From: an uncultured Erysipelotrichaceae bacterium
GTDB lineage: Bacteria; Bacillota_I; Bacilli_A; Erysipelotrichales; Erysipelotrichaceae
Direction of reading: 5' to 3'
Assembly (NCBI GenBank): GCA_944325685.1
Contig: CALVBC010000007.1
Location: 1-60,850, forward strand
Length of the DNA: 60,850 bases
This document shows positions 47,378 to 56,843 of the stretch, piece by piece. Numbering within the stretch: position 1 is the stretch's first letter; the number at the start of each line of letters is the position of its first letter. The notes under the pieces are model-generated. The model was not told where the DNA came from. It did no database searches and saw nothing but the letters and a program-made list of their open reading frames with translations. The translations under genes and the position numbers were made by a program.

Positions 47378-48282
47378 ACTGTTCCTTTTTTATTCTCTAG
47401 ATAACGTTGTAATGGTCCTGTCGCATATAAAAAGCCTAAGATCGCTAAGACGACAAAAGACAGTGGCATCAAGAAGATGATGATAAGGATGAGCATGAGG
47501 CTCATGTTTTTCTTGTGGATGATATAGCCATATAGCAAGGCGAAGAAATATCCTTGCATACATAGTAATAACATCCCGATCATCCCAAAGCACATGACGA
47601 TATAGACAAGATCTGAACTGATCTCCATATTGGCTATCAATAGCATGATCGCAAAGAAGATAAAGGCGATATAAGCGACGACCGGAGGTAATTTAAACTT
47701 CTCGATCGAAGCATTGGTACATACCTTGACCTTTAATCTAGGCAAGATGATGACCGCTAATAGATGGACTAATAAGCCCTCGATAAGACCGGTGAAGAAG
47801 ATCGCTGCCGCATAGACCATCTTGATCATCGTATCCGATATCGCGATATTGAACGAAGCACCGAGATCTTGGATCATCGTATTCATCTCTTGCATATCCG
47901 ATACACCAAATATCGGTAAGATGAGGATCGTCATGATGAATTCCCCGATGATAAAGACGATGATCGCCGATAACGATAAGATCTGCTTATCATAGCCGCG
48001 TTTACATAGGCTACCATATACGATACCGCATATCGATGCCAGAGTATTGAATAATATCAGGTAGATATTACCAAACAAAAAGGTGATAAAAAAGTTACAT
48101 ACGCCTAGGATGATACCATTCTGGTAATCATATTTGGCGGTATATAAGATCGAGATCAAAGCGATGGCGATCGGTATATAGACATCTAATAATCCCGGTA
48201 ACAATCTATCAAGCAACATCAGAGCGCCACCGATCGCTAGATACATCGCTCCTTCAGTCATTTTATGGATATTCTTATTCAT
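47374..48282 (-). CDS. yybS: YybS family (DUF2232) membrane protein
   Basis: A 302-residue membrane protein with about eight helices, at the position of yybS just before gdpP in Bacillota. I start at ATG 48282 (MNKNIHKMTEGAMYLA), which matches the family N-terminus and lies 6 nt from an extended -10 box; the frame is open upstream. It has no Shine-Dalgarno. It heads a chain of seven to nine co-directional genes. Function is not established. Confidence 0.85.
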   Translation of the reverse strand: MNKNIHKMTEGAMYLAIGGALMLLDRLLPGLLDVYIPIAIALISILYTAKYDYQNGIILGVCNFFITFLFGNIYLILFNTLASICGIVYGSLCKRGYDKQILSLSAIIVFIIGEFIMTILILPIFGVSDMQEMNTMIQDLGASFNIAISDTMIKMVYAAAIFFTGLIEGLLVHLLAVIILPRLKVKVCTNASIEKFKLPPVVAYIAFIFFAIMLLIANMEISSDLVYIVMCFGMIGMLLLCMQGYFFALLYGYIIHKKNMSLMLILIIIFLMPLSFVVLAILGFLYATGPLQRYLENKKGTV

Positions 48283-48288
48283 GGGACT

Positions 48289-48294
48289 ATTATA
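48289..48294 (-). promoter_or_regulatory. Extended -10 box of yybS, leaderless geometry
   Basis: TGCTATAAT (hexamer 48294-48289 on the minus strand) ends 6 nt before ATG 48282. It would drive the yybS-gdpP-rplI-dnaB run without a 5' leader. Confidence 0.6.
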
Positions 48295-48319
48295 GCAAAT
48301 CTCTTCTGTAATGTTACCA

Positions 48320-48344
48320 CTAAAAAAGTCCCCGTAGGGACTTT
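48320..48344 (-). terminator. Terminator of rpsF-ssb-rpsR
   Basis: Perfect 8-bp stem AAAGTCCC/GGGACTTT with loop CGTA, followed on the minus strand by T6, just after the rpsR stop. Confidence 0.9.
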
Positions 48345-48346
48345 GA

Positions 48347-48577
48347 TTAGTCAGCAACGTATGGTAATAAAGCCATTTGGCGCGCTCTTTTGATCGCTGT
48401 TGCCAGCATCCTTTGATATTTAGCGCTTGTGCCAGTTACACGACGTGGTGTGATCTTACCGTTAGTTAAGATGAACTTCTTTAATAGATCGACATCTTTG
48501 TAGTCGATATAAGTGATCTTGTTTTTGGTAAAATAACATACTTTTCGATAACCAACTCTTTGTTTTCTGAAAGCCAT
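48347..48577 (-). CDS. rpsR: Ribosomal protein S18
   Basis: A 76-residue S18 with the family core [20 protein letters not shown] and [20 protein letters not shown]. It ends the rpsF-ssb-rpsR operon, 12 nt after ssb, with AGGAGG before ATG. Confidence 0.97.
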   Translation of the reverse strand: MAFRKQRVGYRKVCYFTKNKITYIDYKDVDLLKKFILTNGKITPRRVTGTSAKYQRMLATAIKRARQMALLPYVAD

Positions 48578-48589
48578 GTTTTCCTCCTA

Positions 48590-49024
48590 TCAATAAAATG
48601 GTAAATTATCACTTGAGATATCAAGTGAAGGTGTGTTAGCTAGATCATCATCGATACTGTCTTTGATGTCATAAGCTACTGGTTGAGGTGCTTCTTGGGC
48701 TTGGTCACGTCTTGAACCACCGATCAGTTGGACACTTTCAGCAGTTACTTCCGTAACGTATACCCGGCCATTTTGTCCCTCATAATTACGCGTTGTAATA
48801 TGCCCTTCGACCGCAACGATCGAACCTTTTTGCGCATAATTCGCTAAGAATTCAGCTGATTGACGCCAGGCAACACAGTTGATAAAGTCTGCTGACTGGC
48901 CCTGATCTGACCTCGTACGACGATTGCACGCAACGGTAAATGAAGTTGTGCTGATACCGGTCGTCGTCTTCCTCAGTTCGATATCTTTAGTCAGTCTTCC
49001 GACTAAGACTACGCGGTTGATCAT
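48590..49024 (-). CDS. ssb: Single-stranded DNA-binding protein
   Basis: A 144-residue SSB. The OB fold has [46 protein letters not shown] and [16 protein letters not shown] flexible linker leads to the acidic protein-interaction tip. The tip ends DNLPFY, with a tyrosine after the usual terminal phenylalanine. It lies between rpsF and rpsR as in most Bacillota. Confidence 0.96.
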   Translation of the reverse strand: MINRVVLVGRLTKDIELRKTTTGISTTSFTVACNRRTRSDQGQSADFINCVAWRQSAEFLANYAQKGSIVAVEGHITTRNYEGQNGRVYVTEVTAESVQLIGGSRRDQAQEAPQPVAYDIKDSIDDDLANTPSLDISSDNLPFY

Positions 49025-49026
49025 AC

Positions 49027-49326
49027 TTACTTACCAGCTTTTTCGTCAGTTGAGATCGTCATATGACGCACGATACCATTATTGATACGCATCAAACGAT
49101 CAAATTCATTCAAGCCTTCGGTACCGACAGTGAATGTGGTGACGACATAGTAACCCTTAGTCATCTTCTCGATCGGATAAGCGAAGTCACGTAAGCCCCA
49201 TTCATCGACATTGTCGATCGTGCCGTTATGATCGGTGATGATCTTGTGCATCTCTTCGATCAATGCTTGGCGTGATGCTTCATCGAGGTTTGAATTCACG
49301 ATATACATCGTTTCGTACTGTTTCAT
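49027..49326 (-). CDS. rpsF: Ribosomal protein S6
   Basis: A 99-residue S6: [40 protein letters not shown], and [15 protein letters not shown]. It leads rpsF-ssb-rpsR. GGAGGTAAAAC precedes ATG, and a hairpin with an adjacent CCG lies about 23 nt before ATG. Confidence 0.96.
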   Translation of the reverse strand: MKQYETMYIVNSNLDEASRQALIEEMHKIITDHNGTIDNVDEWGLRDFAYPIEKMTKGYYVVTTFTVGTEGLNEFDRLMRINNGIVRHMTISTDEKAGK

Positions 49327-49348
49327 GTTTTACCTCCTTTTGGTCTAA

Positions 49349-49370
49349 CGGTCTTTACATTAGTAAAGAC
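49349..49370 (-). promoter_or_regulatory. rpsF leader hairpin, candidate S6:S18 autoregulatory site
   Basis: On the minus strand, GTCTTTAC and GTAAAGAC form a perfect 8-bp stem around TAAT, and its 3' end runs into CCG (49351-49349). S6:S18 is known to bind a leader structure marked by a CCG trinucleotide in many bacteria, so this is a plausible feedback site. Confidence 0.5.
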
Positions 49371-49415
49371 AAGGAATATTTCTATTCGCTTGAGTATATT
49401 AGCAGATTTAGCCGC

Positions 49416-50402
49416 TTAGCGCAATACTTCTTTGTATACTCTTAAGACATTTTCATGGGTGATCTTAGCGATCGTCTTATCACTGTAGCCATGGTCTTTT
49501 AAAGCTTTGACAAGATCTTGCATCTCACTACCGTTTTTAAGATCACTTCGATCACCGATGCCATCAAAATCGCTACCAAGGCCGATGACATCTTCACCAC
49601 CCACTTTGATGATATGATCGACATGCCTAATAAGACCTTCGATATTTCCATCACCATCATCATCCACAAAATCCTTACAGTAATTAAGACCGATGACGCC
49701 ACCTTTTTTGGCGACTTCCCTGATCATATCATCAGTCATATTCCGAGCGACTGAACAAATGCTACGTGCGTTGGAATGTGAGGCCACAAAAGGCTTGGTA
49801 CTATACTTGACGACATCGTAAAAGCCCGCATCTCCCAAATGGGAGACATCGATGATGATACCCAGTCTTTCCATCTCTTTGATATATTCGATACCAAATG
49901 GTGTAAGCCCATCTTTGGTGTTGATCTGTCTGATCTTGTTGTAGCGATCTTGATCGCTACTATTATCGAAATTAGGATATCCGATACCATTAGGATAATT
50001 CCAAGTAAGGGTGATCATCCTGACGCCTAAGCGATGATACAGTCTTAATATAGCTAGATCATCATGGACGACTGCCCCCTCTTCTAGTGTAAGCATCGCA
50101 CTCATAAGACCTTCATTGATATTCTTCTCTATATCACTATAGCTATATACCGGTCTGATCAGATCTTCATTAGCCTCGATCTCACGATAATACTTATCGA
50201 TGAGCTTTTGACAATAGTACATCGGATCATCGACGACAAGCGGTGTAAACATCGCAAAGTTCTGTAATAGGTAGTCGCCTTTTTGCATCTTTCTAAGATC
50301 AAGGTGATGATCATTCTCTCTTAAACTGCCGTTTTTTCCTTCATTTTCATCATTAAGCAATACCGATATCGTATCGCAATGCATATCGCAGATCTTCATC
50401 AA
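49416..50402 (-). CDS. Membrane dipeptidase family (M19) peptidase
   Basis: A 328-residue Zn-dependent dipeptidase of the renal-dipeptidase family. Metal-site segments are CDMHCDT, LTLEEGAVV, IIDVSHLGD and FVASHSNARS, and GLGSDFDGI follows near the C-terminus. No signal peptide is seen, so it is probably cytosolic in this organism. It is last in the M16C-chromate transporter operon, with AGGAGG before ATG. Confidence 0.9.
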   Translation of the reverse strand: MMKICDMHCDTISVLLNDENEGKNGSLRENDHHLDLRKMQKGDYLLQNFAMFTPLVVDDPMYYCQKLIDKYYREIEANEDLIRPVYSYSDIEKNINEGLMSAMLTLEEGAVVHDDLAILRLYHRLGVRMITLTWNYPNGIGYPNFDNSSDQDRYNKIRQINTKDGLTPFGIEYIKEMERLGIIIDVSHLGDAGFYDVVKYSTKPFVASHSNARSICSVARNMTDDMIREVAKKGGVIGLNYCKDFVDDDGDGNIEGLIRHVDHIIKVGGEDVIGLGSDFDGIGDRSDLKNGSEMQDLVKALKDHGYSDKTIAKITHENVLRVYKEVLR

Positions 50403-50408
50403 AACCTC

Positions 50409-50969
50409 CTATAAACTGAAGATGACACCGCATAATCCTGCCACAAAGATGATGAGGATAGGGTGGATCTTCGGCTTCTTTAGATAAATGAATAGTAATA
50501 CCAAAAAGATGATGATGCAAGGGATATTAAATAAGTCAAAAGATAAGCCGGCATCGACGTTGAATAAGGTCGAGATGAATAGGTCATATACAGCAGCGAT
50601 GATAAAAGCGATGACCGCCGGTTTGATACCGGCAAAGATCTCATTAACGACCTTGATCTTTTTGAATTCCTTTAAAAAGCGAGCGATCAGCGTGATAACG
50701 ATGATACTTGGAGCGACGATCGATAAGGTCGTGAGCAATGCTCCTAATATACCACCGGTATGATAGCCGACATAGGTCGCCATATTGATGCCCATCGGGC
50801 CTGGCGTTGATTCCGATATCGCGATCATCATCGACAGTGTATCAAGATCAAACCAGCCGTATACTTCCGCCATCTCCTTTAAAAATGGTATCGTCGCAAG
50901 ACCACCACCGACCGAAAATAGACCGGTCTTAAAAAACTCGATGCATAATGACAGATAGGTACTAAGCAT
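50409..50969 (-). CDS. Chromate transporter family protein, second half
   Basis: A single CHR-domain protein of 186 residues. Motifs are FFKTGLFSVGGGLATIPFL and SESTPGPMGINMATYVGY. I prefer the ATG at 50969 because AAGGTGAT lies upstream; one at 50984 is in frame. It pairs with the CHR protein at 50962; short CHR proteins usually occur as such pairs. Family members move chromate or other oxyanions; the real substrate is unknown. Confidence 0.85.
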   Translation of the reverse strand: MLSTYLSLCIEFFKTGLFSVGGGLATIPFLKEMAEVYGWFDLDTLSMMIAISESTPGPMGINMATYVGYHTGGILGALLTTLSIVAPSIIVITLIARFLKEFKKIKVVNEIFAGIKPAVIAFIIAAVYDLFISTLFNVDAGLSFDLFNIPCIIIFLVLLFIYLKKPKIHPILIIFVAGLCGVIFSL

Positions 50970-51525
50970 CTTGATCACCTTCAACTTTCACTAATTTGAG
51001 CTTTGAAAAGACGATCCCTAATACCGCAGCCACGATCACCAAGATGACCGTCGATAAGCCGGTGAATAAAGATAAGATCAAAGCCAAGGCAAAGATGACA
51101 AAGGAACCGATATTGTAGATACTCTTTTGCCATAAGCCCATGATCGCCTTGACCATCAAAACACAAACACCGATATTGATACCTTTTAAAGCGTGGATGA
51201 CGATCTGATATTCTAAGAAGTTGTTTAAAAAGGCGGCGATGATCGTGATGATGATAAAGGATGGTGATACAACACCAAGTGTCGCAATGATCCCACCTAT
51301 CACCCCTTTTTGGTAATAGCCGACAAAGGTCGCGGTATTGACGGCGATGATGCCTGGCGTACATTGACCGATAGCATAGTAATCCAAGATCTCATCTTCC
51401 GTTGCCCAGTGTCTTTTTTCGATCACTTCCCTTTGGATCATCGGCAACATCGCATAGCCACCACCAAAGGTGACAAGACCCATCTTGAACCAAGTGGCGT
51501 ATAAGTCCCAAAGCAAGCGCATCAC
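50962..51525 (-). CDS. Chromate transporter family protein, first half
   Basis: A 187-residue CHR-domain protein: WFKMGLVTFGGGYAMLPMIQ and GQCTPGIIAVNTATFVGY. It overlaps the M16C gene by 4 bp and the partner CHR gene by 8 bp. The two halves probably assemble into one transporter with antiparallel halves. Confidence 0.85.
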   Translation of the reverse strand: MMRLLWDLYATWFKMGLVTFGGGYAMLPMIQREVIEKRHWATEDEILDYYAIGQCTPGIIAVNTATFVGYYQKGVIGGIIATLGVVSPSFIIITIIAAFLNNFLEYQIVIHALKGINIGVCVLMVKAIMGLWQKSIYNIGSFVIFALALILSLFTGLSTVILVIVAAVLGIVFSKLKLVKVEGDQDA

Positions 51526-54386
51526 TTGACCTCGATCGTTTCATCGACATCGATCTTATCGATGACATCTTTTGGTCCAACGACACAATATACCGCTTCA
51601 TCTTGCGCTTTCTTTAGCGCATCAGCGATCGCTAATAGATCATCGCGTTTGGTATCCAAGATCTCTGCACGCGTCTTCTGCCTTAATTCAAAGCTTAGAC
51701 CGATGATGTAGTTACGATCGGCAATCGAGCTTTTAACGCGCGGTGACATGAGTGGTTCATTGTCAGCGATCGTGCCGATGATACTTGTTGGGATATCAAA
51801 ACTATCGATATTATCTTTGATATAGTCAGCTTGCCCTTTAAAGATCGATAAGGTCCTTTTGGCATTTGGATCACTGGTTGAAAAGGAGGATACATAATCG
51901 GTAGCTAAGATACTAGCGCCTGTCCCATATGCACCACCTTTGCGTCTCACTTCATTCCATAGATGATCTAAGCTCAAGATCTTCATCGCCACTTGATAAC
52001 TGCCTTTATAAGGCAAGATACGACTTAGATCATAGCCCATGACCACCGATGAGACATCGCTTGGGACGATGATACCTTTATTCTTTTTTGGATATAAGTC
52101 TATCTCTTCATTAGGTTTGTCACTTTTCTCTTTGATCACCTTTAATAGATCACCTATACTATCATCTTCGATCTTATCGCCAGTGATACTGATGATGAGA
52201 TCTTTTTTCGCGATATATGAACGTACCTCATTTACCTTAGTGATAAGCTTATCAAAATCGATATCGCATATCAGATCATAGAAACTGATCCCACTTAAGA
52301 CATCGTTGATAACGCCGATCTTTGAATAGGTGGCATAGACCTCAGTAGCGGCGATCGTGCGGGCTAAAGATTGTGAGCTAAAGCGTTGTTTCATCCCCAT
52401 TTTAAGTTGCGTCATGATCTTTTGGATATCTTCGATCGTACTCTCATCGATCTTGGTCTTAAGCAAGACCTCCATCATGATCTCTTTTGCCTTTTGATAG
52501 TTTTCTTTTAAAGCACTAAAGGAGACGACGAATTTCGTCTTGGCATTTTTAGGATCATTTAGATCTTGATATGGAGTGATAGTGATATTTGAACTACCGA
52601 CATATAAAGATAACTGTAGAGCTAGTTCATCAGCACTATACTTTTCGGTCTTTAGTTTACCAAGCAATAAGGAGAAGATGCGCAGATAGCCAAGATCTTC
52701 TTTGCCTAGACCATCGATATCAAAATACATGCTGGTATGATAGATACCACTAGTATTGATATTGTGTTTGAGTAAAGTCACATCATCTAGTTTTGTGACT
52801 TCTGTCGGTAGTGGTATTGGATCTTTACTGATATCGGCAAGCGTCAACTTTGGTAAGAGATCTTTGATCTCTTTTGGATCATCTTCACTTTGCCATATTA
52901 GGGTCTTTTGATCCTTTTCTTTATAAATAGTTAATTCCTCTTCACTTAATGAAGATAGTTCCCTTTCTAAGCGATCAGCCATCGCTTTTTCTTTTAGAGC
53001 ATTATAGTCTTCAGATGGTTCAAAGATGATCTTACAGGTCTTTTCATTATGCAGATAGATATCATCTAATAGCTTTTCAAATAAGTTATCATCAAGACCT
53101 TCTTTCATCTTTTTAAAGTACCTTTCAGTGCTCAGCTTAGCATCAGGTTCACCACCATATAAGATGCTTTCTAACATCAGAATAATATAAATAAGACCAT
53201 CCGGTGATGTGCCAAAATCCCTTTCCTTATTGGCAAATTCACTTGCCGCTATCGCTGCTTTGATCTTAGCTTTATCGATACCATTTACAACAAGACCACT
53301 TAAAGTATCATGTATCAATTTATCGACTTTATCGATATCTTCTTTATCTACATTTTTGACTTCCATCTTGAGCCATGGTTCAGCGACACCATCGATCATA
53401 TATATACTGATGTCTTCAGCTAGGCCACTTTGTAAGATCGCCTTTTTTAAAGGCGCTTCATTATGACTGCATAAGACATCATCGAGGATCGAGACAGCAT
53501 ATTGGGTGAAGATGTCATCAAAGCGCGAAACGATCATCCCATAGACGATGCGATAACGATCAGACTCACCGCTTTTTGGATAGGTCATCGTGATCGTCTT
53601 AGGTCCTTTGTAGCTTGTAAAAAGAGCGCTATTGTCGATCGTGATGCCCTTATCTTTACCCTTTAGATATTCATCTAATAAAGCCATGACCTTTTCGACA
53701 TCCACCTTGCCATCGACTAAGACACAGGCATTACTTGGATGGTAAAACTTTTTGTAGGTAGCGATAAACTCATCATAGCTGAGATCGATGATATGTTCAG
53801 GATCGCCACCAGAATTATAAGCATATGCCGTATCTTTAAAGAGCTCCTTATTGATCGCATCAGTCTCGATCTCATCGATGTCCGCCATGACCCCTCGCAT
53901 CTCACTGTATACGACGCCGGTATATTGTGGCTTATCTTCACTAAAATCATAACGCCACCCTTCTTGATAGAAGATCTCTTCTTTTTCTAAGATCATCGGC
54001 GCAAAGACGGCATCGACATAGACGCTGACAAGGTTCATAAAGTCCTTGTCATTGCGCGAAGAGACCGGATATAGTGTTTTATCAGGATAGGTCATCGCAT
54101 TTAAGAAGGTATTCAAAGAACCCTTTAAAAGGTCTAAGAAAGGCTCCTTTAAAGGATACTTTTGTGACCCACCTAAAACACTGTGCTCTAAGATATGGAA
54201 AACACCGGTATCATCCTTTGGTGTCGTCTTAAAGGCGATCGTAAAGGTCTTATTGTCATCATCTCTTTCAAGCCAATAGAACTTAAGACCGGTTTTTTGA
54301 TGGATATAGACATGTAACTTGGCATCGATCTCTTCGATATCTTGATCGACAAGACTTTGATAGCCATATTTTGTGATATCAAACAT
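51522..54386 (-). CDS. M16C (presequence protease-like) metallopeptidase
   Basis: A 954-residue insulinase-family protease of the M16C/PreP type. The inverted zinc motif is H64-x-x-E67-H68 in GVFHILEHSVLGGS; the second half carries the C-terminal pitrilysin-like domains. It probably degrades short peptides in the cytosol, as no signal peptide is seen. AAGGAGATTAACT precedes ATG. It begins the operon M16C-CHR-CHR-M19. Confidence 0.92.
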   Translation of the reverse strand: MFDITKYGYQSLVDQDIEEIDAKLHVYIHQKTGLKFYWLERDDDNKTFTIAFKTTPKDDTGVFHILEHSVLGGSQKYPLKEPFLDLLKGSLNTFLNAMTYPDKTLYPVSSRNDKDFMNLVSVYVDAVFAPMILEKEEIFYQEGWRYDFSEDKPQYTGVVYSEMRGVMADIDEIETDAINKELFKDTAYAYNSGGDPEHIIDLSYDEFIATYKKFYHPSNACVLVDGKVDVEKVMALLDEYLKGKDKGITIDNSALFTSYKGPKTITMTYPKSGESDRYRIVYGMIVSRFDDIFTQYAVSILDDVLCSHNEAPLKKAILQSGLAEDISIYMIDGVAEPWLKMEVKNVDKEDIDKVDKLIHDTLSGLVVNGIDKAKIKAAIAASEFANKERDFGTSPDGLIYIILMLESILYGGEPDAKLSTERYFKKMKEGLDDNLFEKLLDDIYLHNEKTCKIIFEPSEDYNALKEKAMADRLERELSSLSEEELTIYKEKDQKTLIWQSEDDPKEIKDLLPKLTLADISKDPIPLPTEVTKLDDVTLLKHNINTSGIYHTSMYFDIDGLGKEDLGYLRIFSLLLGKLKTEKYSADELALQLSLYVGSSNITITPYQDLNDPKNAKTKFVVSFSALKENYQKAKEIMMEVLLKTKIDESTIEDIQKIMTQLKMGMKQRFSSQSLARTIAATEVYATYSKIGVINDVLSGISFYDLICDIDFDKLITKVNEVRSYIAKKDLIISITGDKIEDDSIGDLLKVIKEKSDKPNEEIDLYPKKNKGIIVPSDVSSVVMGYDLSRILPYKGSYQVAMKILSLDHLWNEVRRKGGAYGTGASILATDYVSSFSTSDPNAKRTLSIFKGQADYIKDNIDSFDIPTSIIGTIADNEPLMSPRVKSSIADRNYIIGLSFELRQKTRAEILDTKRDDLLAIADALKKAQDEAVYCVVGPKDVIDKIDVDETIEVK

Positions 54387-54403
54387 AGTTAATCTCCTTT
54401 TTA

Positions 54404-54427
54404 AAAGAAGAAGGATATCATCCTTCT
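54404..54427 (-). terminator. Terminator of pheST
   Basis: Stem AGAAGGAT-GAT-ATCCTTCT read on the minus strand, followed by TCTTTT, immediately after the pheT stop. It also lies 23 nt before the M16C start. Confidence 0.8.
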
Positions 54428-54428
54428 T

Positions 54429-56831
54429 TTATGATCTAAGATCGCCACCATAGCGCTCACTGATCGTCGCTTTGATCTTATCGTGGACTTCATTGACTTC
54501 TTCCACTTTCAAAGTATGATCACTTGCACCATAGACGATATTGAATGACACGGAACGATGGCCACTTGCGACTTGTGTTCCGGTATAGATATCAAAGACC
54601 TCGATGTGTTTGACTAGTGGTCCACCAGCCTTCTTCATCGCCTTGATCACTTCACCGATCGCGATTTCATCAGCTAAGACAAACGATAGGTCACGTGATA
54701 CCGATGGGAAACGACTGATCTTATGCGCTTGGATCTTAGCTGGTTTACTATCGACAAGCATATCTAGATCAAGCTCTAGATAGTAAGCTTTAGGGATCTT
54801 CTTCTCTTCGACTATTTGTGGATGGATCTCACCTAAGATCGCTAAGACATCCTTGCCCATCTTTAAGATGCAAGAGCGATAAGGATGGAAGTGAGTGGTA
54901 TCAAGGTCGTTTTTGACGACTTGGATCCGACCTAACTCAAAGCCTAAGTGATCCAATAATTCTAATGTCAGGCCTTTGATCGTATAGAAGCTATTTTCGA
55001 CCTTACTGTGTAAGACCTTTGAATTATTGAGATCACCACTCAAGATGATGGCTAAACGCTCTTTTTGGATATCGCCTTTGGCATATAAAGTCGAGATCTC
55101 AAAGAGGTTCACGTCTTTATTGTAGTGAGCTTCATTATAAGCTAGTGTATCGACAAGTGAATTCATGAGGCTGACACGGATATACTTTCGCGCATCATTA
55201 AGTGGTGATGCTAGACAGATCGGCTCACCGACTGGCAAAAGCGTATCCTCAACTGATGCTTTATCACCCAAGGTATATGAAACGATCTCATTTAGACCAT
55301 TATGACTTAAGATAGCTCTGATCTCTCTTCTTAAGCTTTGACGTCTTGTGAGTTTACCGATCGTCATCGGCATCTTTGGCAAAGTCGCTTCAAGATCATC
55401 ATAACCGATCAGTCTGATGACCTCTTCATCGATATCTTCAGCGATCTTTAAGTCGTTAGCTCTATAAGATGGGATATGGGCGATGATCTTATCACCTTCT
55501 ACTTCTGGCTTTAGATCTAAACGCTTTAAGACACTAACGATCTCATCGCCCGTCAAATGGGTACCATTGACCTTATTTAAGTGCTCGACGGTCTCTTTTA
55601 CCGTATATGGCTCATAAGTGCATTTGCCCCATTCAACCGTCTCTTCGATCCCTTTAGCATCAGCGTATTCGACTAATAATTGCAAAGCACGATCTAAAGC
55701 TTTCTTTTGTGCTAGTGGATCTAAGCCCTTGGCAAAGCGCATCGCTGCTTCTGTCTGTAGACCTAAACGATTGGCGGTCCTTCTGACCTGTGGACCATCA
55801 AAGAGCGCACTTTCGATGATGATGCCTTTAGTATCATCTAAGATCTTGGTGTTTTCACCACCCATGATACCAGCGATACCGGAAGGTCTACCATTATCAG
55901 TGATCATGATATCACCCTTTTTGATATCATAAGTGACACCATCTAATGCCTCATATGGGCCTTCATAATCATCGACGACCGTGATCTCCTTTAAAGGATT
56001 AGTCCTTAGGTCATAAAAGTGCATCGGTTGTCCTGTTTCTAGCATGACATAATTTGAGATATCGATGACATTATTGATCGATTTGACACCACTAGCGATC
56101 AGATGTTCGCGCATCCAAGCTGGCGATGGTTTGATCGTGATACTATTGACGACTTTAGCTAAGAAATGTGGACAATTAGCCGTCTTTGACATAAGTCTAA
56201 AGTCTGTCTTATCACCGATATCACTATAGCCTTCATATTCTGGTAAATGACACTTGCGATCTAAGATCGCCGCCATCTCTTTAGCCATCGCAAAGACGCT
56301 TAGACAATCCGAGCGGTTGGCTGTGAGTTCGATCTCTAAGATATCATCATCAAGACCGAGCTTTTCTAAGATATCGGTATCACCGACAGCAAAGCGGTCA
56401 TCTAACTCTTCGATCCCACTTAAAGATGGGGAATCATCATCTAATAATTCCTTTTTGACACCGAGTTCCAATAACGAACATAACATGCCATTAGACTCTA
56501 CACCACGGATAATGCCCTTTTTGATCGTCATCTCGGGAAGTTTCGCCCCGACTTGAGCGACGATCGCCTTGATGCCTTTTCGGCAATTCGGTGCTCCACA
56601 GACGATATCTAATACCTCATCACCGATATTGACCTTGGTGATATGTAAATGATCTGAATCAGGGTGATCATGACATTCGATGACTTCACCGACGACTAAT
56701 CCTTCACCATAAGCTAGTCTTTCATGATCAGCTACTTCAAAGCCAGCTTTGACTGTCTTATCGATGATATCATCGACACTAAGACCAGAAAGATCGACAA
56801 GATCACCTAACCATTTCAAACTTAAACGCAT
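54429..56831 (-). CDS. pheT: Phenylalanyl-tRNA synthetase beta subunit
   Basis: PheT of 800 residues with normal domain order: tRNA-binding EMAP/OB-like domain (VVGEVIECHDHPDSDHLHI), B3/B4 editing region (ANCPHFLAKVVN, NVIDISNYVMLETGQPMHFYD), B5 domain, catalytic-like core and a C-terminal anticodon-binding domain (AHKISRFPSVSRDLSFVL). It follows pheS by 12 nt and is under the same Phe T-box. Confidence 0.97.
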   Translation of the reverse strand: MRLSLKWLGDLVDLSGLSVDDIIDKTVKAGFEVADHERLAYGEGLVVGEVIECHDHPDSDHLHITKVNIGDEVLDIVCGAPNCRKGIKAIVAQVGAKLPEMTIKKGIIRGVESNGMLCSLLELGVKKELLDDDSPSLSGIEELDDRFAVGDTDILEKLGLDDDILEIELTANRSDCLSVFAMAKEMAAILDRKCHLPEYEGYSDIGDKTDFRLMSKTANCPHFLAKVVNSITIKPSPAWMREHLIASGVKSINNVIDISNYVMLETGQPMHFYDLRTNPLKEITVVDDYEGPYEALDGVTYDIKKGDIMITDNGRPSGIAGIMGGENTKILDDTKGIIIESALFDGPQVRRTANRLGLQTEAAMRFAKGLDPLAQKKALDRALQLLVEYADAKGIEETVEWGKCTYEPYTVKETVEHLNKVNGTHLTGDEIVSVLKRLDLKPEVEGDKIIAHIPSYRANDLKIAEDIDEEVIRLIGYDDLEATLPKMPMTIGKLTRRQSLRREIRAILSHNGLNEIVSYTLGDKASVEDTLLPVGEPICLASPLNDARKYIRVSLMNSLVDTLAYNEAHYNKDVNLFEISTLYAKGDIQKERLAIILSGDLNNSKVLHSKVENSFYTIKGLTLELLDHLGFELGRIQVVKNDLDTTHFHPYRSCILKMGKDVLAILGEIHPQIVEEKKIPKAYYLELDLDMLVDSKPAKIQAHKISRFPSVSRDLSFVLADEIAIGEVIKAMKKAGGPLVKHIEVFDIYTGTQVASGHRSVSFNIVYGASDHTLKVEEVNEVHDKIKATISERYGGDLRS

Positions 56832-56843
56832 CTTCTTACCCTC

